Positions 18,906 to 28,380 of a stretch of 64,000 nt of DNA are shown piece by piece. The first letter of the stretch is position 1, and the number at the start of each line of letters is the position of its first letter. Both the position numbers and the translations under genes were made by a program. Origin of the DNA: Bosea vaviloviae (GTDB lineage: Bacteria > Pseudomonadota > Alphaproteobacteria > Rhizobiales > Beijerinckiaceae). Where the stretch lies: the NCBI RefSeq assembly GCF_001741865.1, contig NZ_CP017147.1, forward strand, positions 3,215,001 through 3,279,000, in the 5' to 3' direction. Under the pieces are notes generated by a model that made no database searches, was not told the origin of the DNA, and was given only the letters and a program-made list of their open reading frames with translations.

Positions 18906-19325
18906 GTCCTGAAGCAAGGCGCGCACCGAATAATTGGCCCGGCCGTGACGTGGGCCGTAAGCAAGGGGGCAACTTTGGCCGTGACGCACCCCGCTGCATA
19001 GGTCCGCTGTCGGGCAATCATCCAACGTCAGCTCTTGGCGCCCGGCTGCCTCGAGGCGTCCAGCCGCTGCTAACGACCAGACTGGATGGGAAGCGGTCGT
19101 TAGCACCATCGACGCAAACGGCTAGTCTACGCCCGGACCAGACTGCTGCCATACCGGGCCTTGCACGGAAAAGCGGCACTCGGCGAATCCAGCGGCTGTC
19201 ACAAATATCGGGCTTGGTCACCGCCCCGCGAACGATGGCGGGGTTTGGGTAGCGAAACTGTGTTAAAAGACGGGCGCTGCGCGAGCCACCACCTTGGGTG
19301 CGGCACTTACCGATAGGAGGCAATG
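18906..19325 (+). other. intergenic region downstream of the defence-like module
   Basis: About 420 bases without a supportable gene. At 19001-19041 it carries one copy of the dispersed intergenic motif (TCCGCTGTCGGGCAATC followed by CCAACGTCAGCTC). The right end holds a strong Shine-Dalgarno sequence TAGGAGG (19314-19320) for the methyltransferase gene. Confidence 0.5.
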
Positions 19326-20348
19326 ATGTCCGGGCTGGATCCGTCCCATATCATGCAAGTCGGGTTGGGGTTCTTTGCGTCGAAGACACTGCTTTCGGCC
19401 GTCGAGCTGGAACTCTTCACCAAGCTCGCCAGGCAGCCGATGACGGGCAAGGAGATCGCCGCGGCATTGCAACTCAATCCACGCGCCATACCGGACCTCC
19501 CCGACGCGTTAGTGGCCCTCAAGTTTCTCCAACGTGAAGGCGACGGTCCCGACGCGCGCTACTCGAATACGCCCGAGAGCGCCTTTTTTCTGGACCGAGA
19601 CAGCCCTGGCTACATCGGCGGTATCCTCGAGATGGCGAATGCTCGCCTGTACCGATTCTGGGCGGACCTCACCGAAGCTCTCAAGACAGGGATGCCGCAA
19701 AACGAAACCAAGCACTCCGGCGAGCCAATGTTCACGAAGCTTTACGCGGACCCGGCGCGCCTTGAGCAGTTTATGAACGCCATGTCGGGAATCTCGGCCG
19801 GAAACTTCAAAGAATTTGCCCAGAAATTCGACTTCTCCACGTTCAAGACTCTTTGCGATGTCGGTGGTGCGACCGGGCAGCTTTCCTGCATGGTCGCCGC
19901 AGCGCATCCGCACATGCGTTGCACCAGCTTCGATCTCCCGGAAGTCGTGCCGATAGCCACACGCAAAATTCAGCAGGCGGGCCTGACCGACCGGGTAACG
20001 GCTGTCGGTGGCAACTTCTTCGCCGATCCATTGCCCAAGGCGGACGTCATCACCATGGGGATGATCCTGCACGACTGGAACCTTGAGACGAAGAAGCTGC
20101 TCATTCGGAAGGCGTATGATGCCTTGCCCCCGGGCGGTGCATTTGTGGTTATCGAAGCGCTCATCGACGATGCAAGACGCGAGAATGCATTCGGTCTGAT
20201 GATGTCTCTCAACATGCTGATCGAATTTGGCGACGCCTTCGATTACTCGGGATCCGACTTTGCGGACTGGTGTCGTGAGGTTGGATTCCGGGACTTCAGG
20301 ATCATCCCGCTGGCGGGTCCGTCGAGCGCTGCGGTCGCCTACAAGTAG
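19326..20348 (+). CDS. O-methyltransferase, acetylserotonin O-methyltransferase-like
   Basis: A 340-aa class I SAM-dependent O-methyltransferase with an N-terminal winged-helix dimerisation domain ([24 protein letters not shown]) and a C-terminal catalytic domain. The SAM motif is [11 protein letters not shown], the acidic SAM contact is SFDLPEV, and [11 protein letters not shown] carries the catalytic-type His-Asp seen in plant-type and hydroxyneurosporene O-methyltransferases. TAGGAGG at 19314-19320 favours ATG 19326 (5-base spacer) over ATG 19323. A paralogue lies downstream at 20833-21891 on the other strand. Substrate unknown; phenolic or polyketide-like compounds are plausible. Confidence 0.87.
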   Translation: MSGLDPSHIMQVGLGFFASKTLLSAVELELFTKLARQPMTGKEIAAALQLNPRAIPDLPDALVALKFLQREGDGPDARYSNTPESAFFLDRDSPGYIGGILEMANARLYRFWADLTEALKTGMPQNETKHSGEPMFTKLYADPARLEQFMNAMSGISAGNFKEFAQKFDFSTFKTLCDVGGATGQLSCMVAAAHPHMRCTSFDLPEVVPIATRKIQQAGLTDRVTAVGGNFFADPLPKADVITMGMILHDWNLETKKLLIRKAYDALPPGGAFVVIEALIDDARRENAFGLMMSLNMLIEFGDAFDYSGSDFADWCREVGFRDFRIIPLAGPSSAAVAYK

Positions 20349-20373
20349 CGCGATTGCGATTTGAGATCGTCGC

Positions 20374-20760
20374 CCTGGCCCTTGATATTGGCCACGCTGA
20401 CGTTGCCCCCTTTTTTATCCAGCGCTGAATTCGTTTCCGGCGGTTGCGGAGCCCGTTTGGGCTGGTGAAGCGACGGGCTCTGGCGCTGTGCTTGTCGCAT
20501 AGCGCGGCGCCAGGGCCCGGGCGCAGGGTGAAGGTCGAGGCGAAGGCCGCGGGCGTCTGCCAGCCGAGCCGGGAGTGAGGGCGTTGGGTGTTGTAGTCGG
20601 TGCGCCACTTGGCCAAGGCGGTCCGTGCCTGTGCCAGGGACGAGAAGACGGTCTCGTTCAGCAGTTCGTCGCGCAGGCGGCCGTTGAAGCTTTCGATGAA
20701 GCCGTTCTGCATCGGCTTGCCGGGCGCGATGTCGTGCCATTCGATGCGAGCCTGAAGCAC
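20374..20760 (-). pseudogene. IS3-family transposase (OrfB) C-terminal fragment
   Basis: The minus strand encodes the last part of an IS3-type DDE integrase: [18 protein letters not shown] with the catalytic Glu of the DDE triad, then [13 protein letters not shown] and [19 protein letters not shown]. The N-terminal half with the first two acidic residues and the upstream OrfA are missing. Homology begins abruptly near 20748 on the minus strand. The segment TGACGTTGCCCCC at about 20398-20410 could be the remaining terminal inverted repeat. It is a dead relic lying between two related methyltransferase genes. Confidence 0.85.
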
Positions 20761-20832
20761 GGTCCGCATACAAGCGTGCTTTCGACGCTCAATTGGCGGT
20801 ATTCGACGCCGCATCAACGAGCTGATCGCTGA

Positions 20833-21891
20833 TTACGCCCCCTGCACCGCTTCGACGATGCTTACGTCGGAGCTGGTGGGGATCACCCGCGTCAGGCGGA
20901 AGCTGGCCTTGGCGAGGAGCTGGCGGTATTCCTCCTCCGTCCGCTCCTGGCCGCCGGGCAGCACCAGCATCACCATGTCGAGCACCTTCCCGGGATGGGG
21001 TGTGTCGCCGGCGGGTAACACCATCTCCACCAGCAGGAGCCTCCCGTCGGGCGGCATGGCCTTGCGAACTTGGCCGAGGATGGTGAGGCACTGCTCCTCG
21101 CTCCAGTCGTGGATGACGTGGGACAGTACATAAGCGTCGCCGCCAGTGGGAACCGTCTCGAAGAAGTCGCCGGCCTCGATCGCCACGCGCGCCTGCACGC
21201 GCCGCGCTGCCAGCAGGGCCGGCGCGTCGGCCACCACATGGGGCCGGTCGAACAGGATGCCGCGCGGCCCCTCGTGCCGCGCCAGGATCGCTGCGAGCAG
21301 GTTGCCGGTGGCGCCTCCAACGTCGACGACGGTGCCGAAGGCCGAAAAGTCATAAGCCTCCGCGACAGCAGGCGGCTCTCGGCCATGGAAGCCGATCATC
21401 GTCTCGCTGAACAGCGAGGCCTCGTCCGGATGCCGGCCGAGATAGTCGAAGACCGGCGTGCCGTGGGTCTTCTCGAACGCCGTCCTGCCGGTCTGCAGCG
21501 AATAGACGATCTCGTCGAAGGCCCCCGCGAACCAGGGGCTGCCGGCGGTGAGAATGGTGGCCCGCGCCGAACCGGGGGCGCCCGTCTTCAGCGCCTCCCC
21601 CAGGGCCGTCAGGGCAAAGCGCTGCCCGGCCTGCTCGGCAAACAGGCCCAGGCTGGCGAGGCAGCGCATGAAGCGATGGAGCGAGGGCGCATGGAGGCCG
21701 AGCGGGCCGGCGAGGTCCTCGGCACTGCGAGGGCAGGTGGCCAGGTGATCGGCCACGTCCAGCCTCGCCGCCGCATAGACCAGGCGCGAGACCCAGGCGG
21801 CCGTCGCCATCTGAATCAGAGCGACATGCGGGGGAGGCTCCTGCGGTGCCGCAGGAGCCGCAAGGGTCGACACGGCGTGGGGCGTGTCCAT
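20833..21891 (-). CDS. O-methyltransferase (plant-type, dimerisation-domain family)
   Basis: A 352-aa methyltransferase. The N-terminal helical dimerisation region includes TAAWVSRLVYAAARLDVADHL and a winged helix. The catalytic domain has VVDVGGATGNLLAAIL as the SAM motif, FDRPHVV, GDFFETVPTGGD and the catalytic VLSHVIHDWS. The ATG at 21891 is selected because GGAGAG lies six bases upstream; a TTG at 21912 in frame is less likely. It is related to the product of 19326-20348, from which it is separated by the IS3 relic. The substrate cannot be told; a small-molecule O-methylation is expected. Confidence 0.87.
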   Translation of the reverse strand: MDTPHAVSTLAAPAAPQEPPPHVALIQMATAAWVSRLVYAAARLDVADHLATCPRSAEDLAGPLGLHAPSLHRFMRCLASLGLFAEQAGQRFALTALGEALKTGAPGSARATILTAGSPWFAGAFDEIVYSLQTGRTAFEKTHGTPVFDYLGRHPDEASLFSETMIGFHGREPPAVAEAYDFSAFGTVVDVGGATGNLLAAILARHEGPRGILFDRPHVVADAPALLAARRVQARVAIEAGDFFETVPTGGDAYVLSHVIHDWSEEQCLTILGQVRKAMPPDGRLLLVEMVLPAGDTPHPGKVLDMVMLVLPGGQERTEEEYRQLLAKASFRLTRVIPTSSDVSIVEAVQGA

Positions 21892-22185
21892 GATGCTCTC
21901 CAGAATGGCCAACGATGGACTGGAACTGTAACTTTAGATAGCACGGCCGGCCAACGCTGGCACGACATTGGTGAGGTTGGAGTAATCGGCTCGCCTTCCT
22001 CTGCGGCACTAGTGCAGTGGGAACTACGTACGATCGGCGGCCTTGAGGGTGAAGTTGTGATTGCGGCCTCTGGCCTGCGAACGTCGGCTTCCGGACGGTC
22101 GATCAAGGTCGGCTTTTGGCGCATCGAGCCCTGCCCCTACAGGGTCGGCGATCCCTCGAACTCTCCGGACTTCAAGGGCGACTGG

Positions 22186-22509
22186 CTAAGGCGAATGAGG
22201 AGTATCGCGCCCTTGTCGCGGAAAGCTGTCGGTTGCGGCAATGAAGAAGGTCTGGCCGCCGCCATCCAACCGCGGCGGTGCTGCTTCTAGGCGACGAACA
22301 TCCTCGACATCTGCGCCGCGGGGGCCTTGCCGCGCCTCAAGAACTAATCGCTCGACACTTTCGGCTGGACCGGAAAGCGCTGCTTCCACCGTGCCGTCTA
22401 CGCAGTTACGCACCCAACCGCTTACGCCAGCTGTGAGGGCGCGGCGGCGGAACCATTGCCGGTAGCCAACTCCCTGGACCCGTCCGGAAATGCTGATGTG
22501 CAGCTCCAT
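22186..22509 (-). CDS. acyP: acylphosphatase
   Basis: A 107-aa protein with the complete acylphosphatase core: SGRVQGVGYRQWFRRRA carrying the catalytic Arg and phosphate loop, then GVSGWVRNCVDGTVEA carrying the catalytic Asn. It hydrolyses acyl phosphates such as acetyl phosphate to carboxylate and phosphate (EC 3.6.1.7) in the cytoplasm. ATG 22509 follows AGGA with 3-4 bases spacing; a TTG at 22530 is an alternative. The C-terminus is ~15 residues longer than typical for the family. It stands alone, next to duplicated ABC-transporter DNA. Confidence 0.92.
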   Translation of the reverse strand: MELHISISGRVQGVGYRQWFRRRALTAGVSGWVRNCVDGTVEAALSGPAESVERLVLEARQGPRGADVEDVRRLEAAPPRLDGGGQTFFIAATDSFPRQGRDTPHSP

Positions 22510-22612
22510 TCGATCCTGCTTTTCCGTCAAGAAATCGCTTCACGAATTCTAACACCCAGTCTTGACCACTCTCAAGGCGCGCTCGTTTGGATGTCCGCTT
22601 CAGGCTGGCGGG

Positions 22613-23039
22613 CCAATGTCCGCTAATGGCGCTTCGCCGGCATAGGCAAGTCATCGATCGAGCGGGAAGATCGGCCCGCGGACGCGGCGTCGAGGCAAGG
22701 TGGCCCCTTGCGGCCTCCACGAGAACCGACCATCCAACAGGCTCGCTTGCAAGCCGGCACGCGTTGCGCCGGCAGGGAGGCTTACCGCTTCCGGGAACCC
22801 TGCGGGCGTTGTGGCACGATGAAGCCTCCGGATTGATGGGCCCACAGCTCGGCGTAGAGCCCGCCGCGATCGAGCAACTCCGCATGGGAGCCTTGATCGA
22901 CGATGCGCCCGCCATCCATCACCACAGGCCGGTCCCTGAGTTGCAGCGTGGAGAGGCGATGCGCGATCGCGATGACGGTCTTCCCGCGCATGAGATCAGA
23001 GAGCGCATCCTGGATCGCGGCCTCAACCTGCTCGCTCGA
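22613..23039. repeat. direct repeat copy A (duplicated 3' end of an ABC transporter gene)
   Basis: This ~427-bp segment is nearly identical and in the same orientation to 24603-25027. It covers the last ~80 codons of the ABC transporter gene plus ~170 bp of downstream DNA, with scattered substitutions and small indels. The two copies bracket the RNB ribonuclease gene, so recombination between them could delete that gene. Confidence 0.9.
22782..23034 (-). pseudogene. C-terminal fragment of ABC transporter (duplicate of the 24771-26621 gene)
   Basis: The frame encodes only the end of the nucleotide-binding domain, from [17 protein letters not shown] through the H-loop [11 protein letters not shown] to the C-terminal QGSRKR. 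Walker A, signature and Walker B sequences are missing, so it cannot be a functional ATPase. It matches the tail of the intact transporter downstream with a few substitutions (for example RDRPVV instead of MDRLVV). Its 5' edge overlaps the 3' end of the RNB gene in another frame. Confidence 0.88.
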
Positions 23040-24408
23040 AGGTAACCGTGTGCTGCAGGGGATCGGCGGATGTCAGCTTGACCCGGATCCGATCGCCCGG
23101 CTTGCCGCCTTGCCCGTGAACCCGCGCGACCACGGGCAACTCGCAGAGCTGGATGCGCAGGCCGTGCTCGTCCGCATCGGTCACCACTGCCTCGAACGTG
23201 GTTCCTTCGCTGCCCTGAAGCATCAGGGCTTCGGCGAGGTCGATCACGTTTCGGTCGATTTGCCCGTCGCGCGCATCGGCCCTGGCCATCACCGCGGGCA
23301 ATTGCTCGAATGCGGCCGATACCGCCGGCGGCACCGGCTGGCCGTTCGCGACCGCGAGCGCAGCGCGCACCACATAGCGATCTGCGAGGCGGCGCAGCGG
23401 TGCCGAAGCGTGCGCATAGGTCGCCGCCATCGGCGCATGCCAGGGCACGATGCCGTCGCGATAAGGAACATAGTTTGCACCGCCGCTGGCCCTGCGCACC
23501 GCCAGCATGAAGGCGGCGTGGCTGCTGTCGGTGGGATTCAACGTCTTCTCGAACTGGACGAGCGACTGCATGTCCGGCCATGACAATCCCAGGGCACGCG
23601 CGGTCTGGCGCAGGCGCTGGACGGCCTTTTGATCCGGCTCCGGCATGACCCGGAACAGGCCGGTCCGGGCCGCCAGCAGCGCGGCCGCGATTGCGACATT
23701 GCTGGCCAGAGACAGGGCGGCGTTCTGCTCCTCGGCGCGCAGGCGCGGGCGGAAGAGCAATTGGTAGCGGCCGTCGCCGAGAGCGTCGACCTCCTGTTCC
23801 GGCGGGTCTACGCGCGCTGCGCCGCGCCGGCTCTCGGCAGCCTCGATACGGCGGGCGAACTCATCGAAATCAACAGGCAGATCGGCCGCCTTGACCCCGT
23901 CATAGGCGAGCTTGGCGGTGCTGCGGATGACGGCCCGTTCGGCGCCGTCGAGATGGGCATTGCCAGCGGCGTCGATCCGGGTGGTGAAGATCACGGCCGG
24001 GCGCAGGACAGCGGGCAGGAGGCTCGCTGCGCCCTCGGCGAGAACCGGCGGATACAGCCCGGCCTTGCCGTCCGGCAGATAGAGCGTCGCGCCGCGCTGC
24101 CAGGCTTCCCGGTCGACCACGTCGCCATCGTCGACGAACCAGGCGACATCGGCGATGGCGTAATGCAGCAGCAGATCGCTGCCGCTGCGCTCGATCGTGA
24201 AGGCTTGGTCGAGATCGGTTGAGGTCGCGGGGTCGAGCGTGACGAAAGGCCGGTCCGTGCGATCGACATGCGCGGTCGGCGCGCGATGGGCAGCCGTTTC
24301 CGCAGCCGCAAGGACCGCGGGCGGAAACTGCGCGGGCACGCCGAATTGCCGACGTATCGCCGCCATCCCGCCGATCAGCGCATTGGTGGAATCAATGAGG
24401 GTCTTCAT
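23023..24408 (-). CDS. RNB-domain ribonuclease (RNase II/R family, short form)
   Basis: A 461-aa protein with the RNase II catalytic domain: [12 protein letters not shown] carries the clustered Asp residues that bind Mg2+, followed by [14 protein letters not shown]. The later [16 protein letters not shown] is the conserved RNA-channel region, and the C-terminus resembles an S1-like fold. It lacks the N-terminal cold-shock domains of RNase II/R, as do other short alphaproteobacterial and actinobacterial homologues. The ATG follows GGAGCAGG. The last codons (ERAG, stop) run into the duplicated ABC-transporter segment, so the native C-terminus may have been replaced. Expected role is 3'-5' RNA degradation. 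Confidence 0.85.
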   Translation of the reverse strand: MKTLIDSTNALIGGMAAIRRQFGVPAQFPPAVLAAAETAAHRAPTAHVDRTDRPFVTLDPATSTDLDQAFTIERSGSDLLLHYAIADVAWFVDDGDVVDREAWQRGATLYLPDGKAGLYPPVLAEGAASLLPAVLRPAVIFTTRIDAAGNAHLDGAERAVIRSTAKLAYDGVKAADLPVDFDEFARRIEAAESRRGAARVDPPEQEVDALGDGRYQLLFRPRLRAEEQNAALSLASNVAIAAALLAARTGLFRVMPEPDQKAVQRLRQTARALGLSWPDMQSLVQFEKTLNPTDSSHAAFMLAVRRASGGANYVPYRDGIVPWHAPMAATYAHASAPLRRLADRYVVRAALAVANGQPVPPAVSAAFEQLPAVMARADARDGQIDRNVIDLAEALMLQGSEGTTFEAVVTDADEHGLRIQLCELPVVARVHGQGGKPGDRIRVKLTSADPLQHTVTFERAG

Positions 24409-24770
24409 CCTGCTCCGCGAGACCTCTGTCCGTTGTCGAGCTGCTGCGAAGCAGCCAGCGCGAAGGTTCGCAGACTGTTATAGTTGCAACCGTTCAGGCT
24501 TCACATGCAACGATCGTGACCGGCGATGCACCTCTGACTGGATCGGGTCGGGAGCCGAAGTCAGGAGAGCCCCTTGGCAACGTCCGTTTTCGGGCAATCG
24601 TCCAATGTCTGCTCCTGGCGCTTCGCCGGCATAGGCAAGTCATCGATCGAGCGGGAAGATCGGCCCGCGGACGCGGCGTCGAGGCAAGGTGGCCCCTTGC
24701 GGCCTCCACGAGAACCGACCATCCAACAGGCTCGCTTGCAAGCCGCCAGGCGTTGCGCCGGCAGGGAGGC
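24409..24770 (-). other. intergenic region between ABC transporter and RNB genes
   Basis: About 360 bases without a gene. At 24580-24620 it holds a copy of the dispersed intergenic motif (GTCCGTTTTCGGGCAATCG then CCAATGTCTGCTCC), which joins directly onto direct-repeat copy B. The segment next to 24409 provides the ribosome binding site of the RNB gene. Confidence 0.5.
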
Positions 24771-25027
24771 TCACCGCTTCCGGGAACCCTGCGGGCGTTG
24801 TGGCACGATGAAGCCTCCGGATTGATGCGCCCACAGCTCGGCGTAGAGGCCGCCGCGATCGAGCAACTCCGCATGGGAGCCTTGATCGACAATGCGCCCG
24901 CCATCCATCACCACAAGCCGATCCATGAGTTGCAGCGTGGAGAGGCGATGCGCGATGGCGATGACGGTCTTCCCGCGCATCAGATCGGAGAGCGCATCCT
25001 GGATCGCGGCCTCGACCTGCGAGTCGA
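24603..25027. repeat. direct repeat copy B (3' end of intact ABC transporter gene and flank)
   Basis: This is the source-like copy of the ~425-bp direct repeat also present at 22613-23039. Here it is continuous with the complete ABC transporter gene, which indicates that copy A arose by duplication. Sequence divergence of a few percent between copies suggests the event is not very recent. Confidence 0.9.
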
Positions 25028-26621
25028 GGGATGACGTCGCCTCGTCGAGCAGGAGAATCGGGGCGTCCTTCAGGATCACCCGCGCGATGGCGATGCGCTG
25101 GCGCTGTCCGCCGGAGAGCTTGACGCCGCGCTCGCCGACGAAGGCCTCGAAACCTTGGCGCCCCTTGCTGTCGACCAGTCTGTCGATGAAGCCGTCGGCC
25201 TGCGCCTTGCGGGCCGCGTCGCGCATCATCTCGTCATCGGCGTCGTGGCGGGCGTAGAGGATGTTCTCGCCGATGGAGCGGTGCAGGAGCGAGGAATCCT
25301 GAGCCACCAATGCGATCCGGGCGCGCAGCGTTTCCTCGGTGACGCCGGCGATGTCCTGACCGTCGATCAGGATGCGGCCCGATTGCGGTTCGTAGAAGCG
25401 CAGCAGCAGATTGACGAGCGTGGACTTTCCCGCGCCCGAGCGCCCGACCAAGCCGACCTTTTCGCCGGCGCCGACGGTCAGGGATAGCCCGTCCACCACG
25501 CGGTGCGGCTGCGTGTAGTGAAAATGCAGATCCTCGAACCGGATCTCGCCATGGGGAGCCGCGAGCGGACGCGCGTCAGGCCGGTCGAGCTGGCTCAGTG
25601 GCTGCGCGATCGTCTTCATGCCTTCCTGGACGACACCGATATTTTCGAAAATGCCTGAGATTTCGAACGCCACCCAATTTGACATGGCGATGATCTGGGT
25701 TGTCAGGAGAACGGCGGTCGTCAGCGTGCCCGCATCGACGCGTCCCAGCGAGAAAAGCCAGACGCCGATACCGCCCGTCGTCGCCAGCAGGATCGCGTTG
25801 AGGCAGACCAGGCAGAACACATAGACGGTATTCAGACGCTGCTGGCGGGCGAAAGCGGCCTGGAAGCGCTGGAAGCCGTCGCGCATATAGGTGTCGTCAT
25901 CGCTCCGGCGCCCGAACAGCTTGACGGTCATCATATTGGTGAAGGTGTCGACGATCTTGCCGGTGATGGCCGAGCGCATCTCCGAGGTCTCGCGCGAGCG
26001 GACCTGCACCTTCGGCAGCGTGTATGCGAGGAGCGCGCCGTAGAACAGAAACCAGGCCATCATCGGTGCGGCCAGGCGAATGTCCTGCGTGCCGAGAAGA
26101 CCGATCGCGGTCGCGCCGAAAATCAGGATCTGCCAGACCGCGCGTACCAAGGAGACGATGGTATCGCGCAGCGGCCGGCCCGTCTGCGTGACCCGGCTGG
26201 CCAAGCGCCCGGCGAAGTCGTCATGAAAGAAGGCGAGCGGCTGGCGGACGACGTGCCAGTAATTCTGCCAGTGAATCAGCGTCGTGAAAGAGACGGCGAT
26301 CGAGTGGTTCACGAGCAGGCGAAACAGGATCGTGCCCAGCGGCCGCACCACGAGTACGATCGTCGCCATGATCAGGAGCAGATGGCCGGCAGCGTCGAAA
26401 ACGCGCTCGCGCGGTACCGACGACAGGATGGAGACGAGGCGCCCGATCAGATAAGGCACCACGGCGTCAACGACGGCAAGCGCAAAGCCGAGCATGAACA
26501 GCGCCGCGAACAGGCCCTTCGCCTGGCGGATGAAATGCCAATAGAACCTTCGTAGTCCGCTGGGAGGCTCGCCCGGAGGCGATGCTGTCGAATCAACGAG
26601 AGTGTCGAAGAAGCTGAACAT
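24771..26621 (-). CDS. ABC transporter, fused permease and ATP-binding protein
   Basis: A 616-aa half-transporter of the exporter type. The N-terminal ~330 residues contain six transmembrane helices (ABC_membrane domain). The C-terminal nucleotide-binding domain has Walker A GLVGRSGAGKST, signature LSGGQRQRIAIAR, Walker B ILLLDEATSSLD and H-loop IAHRLST. It should homodimerise in the inner membrane and export a lipid, peptide or drug-like substrate. The ATG at 26621 is the first plausible start. Its 3' ~250 bp are duplicated at 22782-23034. No substrate-specific neighbour is present. Confidence 0.92.
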   Translation of the reverse strand: MFSFFDTLVDSTASPPGEPPSGLRRFYWHFIRQAKGLFAALFMLGFALAVVDAVVPYLIGRLVSILSSVPRERVFDAAGHLLLIMATIVLVVRPLGTILFRLLVNHSIAVSFTTLIHWQNYWHVVRQPLAFFHDDFAGRLASRVTQTGRPLRDTIVSLVRAVWQILIFGATAIGLLGTQDIRLAAPMMAWFLFYGALLAYTLPKVQVRSRETSEMRSAITGKIVDTFTNMMTVKLFGRRSDDDTYMRDGFQRFQAAFARQQRLNTVYVFCLVCLNAILLATTGGIGVWLFSLGRVDAGTLTTAVLLTTQIIAMSNWVAFEISGIFENIGVVQEGMKTIAQPLSQLDRPDARPLAAPHGEIRFEDLHFHYTQPHRVVDGLSLTVGAGEKVGLVGRSGAGKSTLVNLLLRFYEPQSGRILIDGQDIAGVTEETLRARIALVAQDSSLLHRSIGENILYARHDADDEMMRDAARKAQADGFIDRLVDSKGRQGFEAFVGERGVKLSGGQRQRIAIARVILKDAPILLLDEATSSLDSQVEAAIQDALSDLMRGKTVIAIAHRLSTLQLMDRLVVMDGGRIVDQGSHAELLDRGGLYAELWAHQSGGFIVPQRPQGSRKR

Positions 26622-26963
26622 CAGTCCTTATGGTTGCCAGACTGTCGGCGTGGCAACCGCGAATGGTCGCGGTCAGAGGCGGGCTCTAGACTGATCGACC
26701 GCGTTTCCACCTGGCCACGAGCGCCGTTTCCGTTTCCATTGGATCGTTCAACAGCTCCTGTGCTTTGTTCTAACGCGTTGTCCTCATGCGAACCGGTGTC
26801 CATTTCGCGCGAAAACGCTCCAGCTGGCGATGCCTTATCGTGGCTGAAGGCAAAAAAGCTCGAAATCGCAGGGGTAGGCTTGGTCTACCCCTGCGCTTCA
26901 TTTCAGACAACGAAAGGCAATTCGTTTCCTTTATTGTCGAGAGATCAGCTTTACGGCGATCGA
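26622..26963. other. intergenic region containing a dispersed palindromic element
   Basis: 342 bases with no gene. Positions 26764-26822 hold a copy of the dispersed element built around GCGAACCGGTGTCCATTTCGC and ending in GAAAACGCTC, found several times in this window. The remaining bases show no promoter or terminator I can defend. Confidence 0.6.
26764..26822. repeat. dispersed palindromic element (GCGAACCGGT...GAAAACGCT family), copy 1
   Basis: The copy reads TTCTAACGCGTTGTCCTCAT then GCGAACCGGTGTCCATTTCG and GAAAACGCTC. Copies with the same core occur at 28381-28450, 32081-32131, 33117-33178 (inverted) and 44126-44206 (inverted), with a weaker one near 28108-28165. All are intergenic. 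Such elements are frequent in rhizobial-type genomes. Confidence 0.8.
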
Positions 26964-27953
26964 CTACTTGGCACCCAATGTCGATTTCAGGAAAGCCTGG
27001 ACCGCTGACGTGACGGCCTGCGCGGCCTCGGGATCGAATCCGACGGTCGGGCCTATGCTCACGCATTCATCATTGTAGCTGAACGGCTTCTGGGTCGCGT
27101 CATTCACGAGAACCGCATTTGCGTCTTCGCGAATCTTGCAGGCGCGAACGGATTGGTCGGCTTTGGTGGGCGCAGGCGGATTGGCGCCATACGGATTGTC
27201 GAAGCCGTGCGGCGCATTGGGATACTCTGTCAGCTGGATATCGGCGCCAGCCTGCTTGAGCCGCTCGACATAGGCCTTGCAGGGGGCAACCGGATTATAG
27301 TTGTCCGGCGTGCCATGAAAAATGCGGATCGGGCGCGCGGAAACCTTGCCGTCGTCGCGATAGGTCGTGCCGCAATCGGGATAAAACACGACATAGGACG
27401 CGAAATTGACACCGCTTTTGTTCCATAGCTTCTGAAAGCGATCGACGCTCGAATAGAGCGCCGCCTGTCCGCCGCGGGAAAAACCCATCATCACGATCCG
27501 CTCGGGGTCGATGCGAGGATGTTTGGCCAAAATATCGAGCGACCTGTAGATATCGAGGACGAAGTTCAGGCGCCCGAGCGCGGCCTGCTTGTCGCCGACG
27601 CCGGAGAAGCCCCGGCCGGTCACGCCGTCGATGACAAAGGTCGCGATTCCGGCGCCATTGAGGACGCGTTTCCAATATTGAATATTGCCCCCGATCCCGC
27701 CTGAGCCGTGCATCAAGACGGCGACGGGGAGGCGGCCGGTCCCCGGCGCCAGGCTCAATTCGCCGGTGACGACGGCTGGCTTGGCGTTGGAATCACCCGA
27801 CAGGAACTGGCTGTCGGACAAGGTGAGCGTCGGGATCGCGTAAATTTCTGCCCGCGCCGGCAGATCCTTCGGGACTGGGCCTTGCGCCAGAGCGGCGCCG
27901 CCGAGCCCGCACAGAGACATCGCTATGCCAGCAAAAAATGACCGATAGCTCAT
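26964..27953 (-). CDS. exported dienelactone-hydrolase-like alpha/beta hydrolase
   Basis: A 329-aa protein with a Sec signal peptide (residues 1-23, ending GGAALAQ). The mature part has an alpha/beta-hydrolase fold: oxyanion region VLMHGSGGIGG, nucleophile elbow GFSRGGQ, acid in FHGTPDNYNP and His in PNAPHGFDNPYG, giving a full Ser-Asp-His triad. It resembles the dienelactone hydrolase family found in the periplasm. GGAGGATTAA directly upstream gives a strong start at 27953. It stands alone between two repeat-bearing intergenic regions; the substrate ester is unknown. Confidence 0.87.
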   Translation of the reverse strand: MSYRSFFAGIAMSLCGLGGAALAQGPVPKDLPARAEIYAIPTLTLSDSQFLSGDSNAKPAVVTGELSLAPGTGRLPVAVLMHGSGGIGGNIQYWKRVLNGAGIATFVIDGVTGRGFSGVGDKQAALGRLNFVLDIYRSLDILAKHPRIDPERIVMMGFSRGGQAALYSSVDRFQKLWNKSGVNFASYVVFYPDCGTTYRDDGKVSARPIRIFHGTPDNYNPVAPCKAYVERLKQAGADIQLTEYPNAPHGFDNPYGANPPAPTKADQSVRACKIREDANAVLVNDATQKPFSYNDECVSIGPTVGFDPEAAQAVTSAVQAFLKSTLGAK

Positions 27954-28244
27954 TTAATCCTCCCTGAGTCATTGTTGACGGCTGGCTGTGTCGCCTGTCG
28001 CCCCTGCTCTTTAGTCAGTGCAAATTGAACCAGTTGGTACATTTGTCAATTCGTCGCTTGCATGGAGAGTTTTGGCTAGCCAGCGACGGTATCCGCACGA
28101 GTTGCTGGACGCCTTTGAGCGCGGAAAGGCTCGCCCGGGATGGAACCGGTGTCCACTTCGCTTGGAACCACGCCGTCCGGAATGGCGTCTCGAGGGATGC
28201 TCCGGCAGGCTCCGGTGATGGCTCTGTCCCGACCACCCACGCGA

Positions 28245-28357
28245 CGTCATCCCGGGCGTAGCGAAGCGCAGACCCGGGATCCATGCCGGAGCACTGCCTG
28301 GTTAGGCTCCGGCATGGATCGGATCGGCGCAGCTTCGCCGCTTGTCCGGGATGACGG
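28245..28357. repeat. REP-like long imperfect palindrome
   Basis: The element starts CGTCATCCCGGG and ends CCGGGATGACG, so its ends pair. Inside, GACCCGGGATCC pairs with the outer arm and TGCCGGAGC / GCTCCGGCA forms an inner stem around the loop ACTGCCTGGTTAG. This CGTCATCCCGGGCG type is common between genes in Rhizobiales. It lies between the 3'-less side of the AraC gene and the promoter side of the hydrolase gene. Confidence 0.75.
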
Positions 28358-28380
28358 CGTGTTTCCTTGCCAAGACAGCA

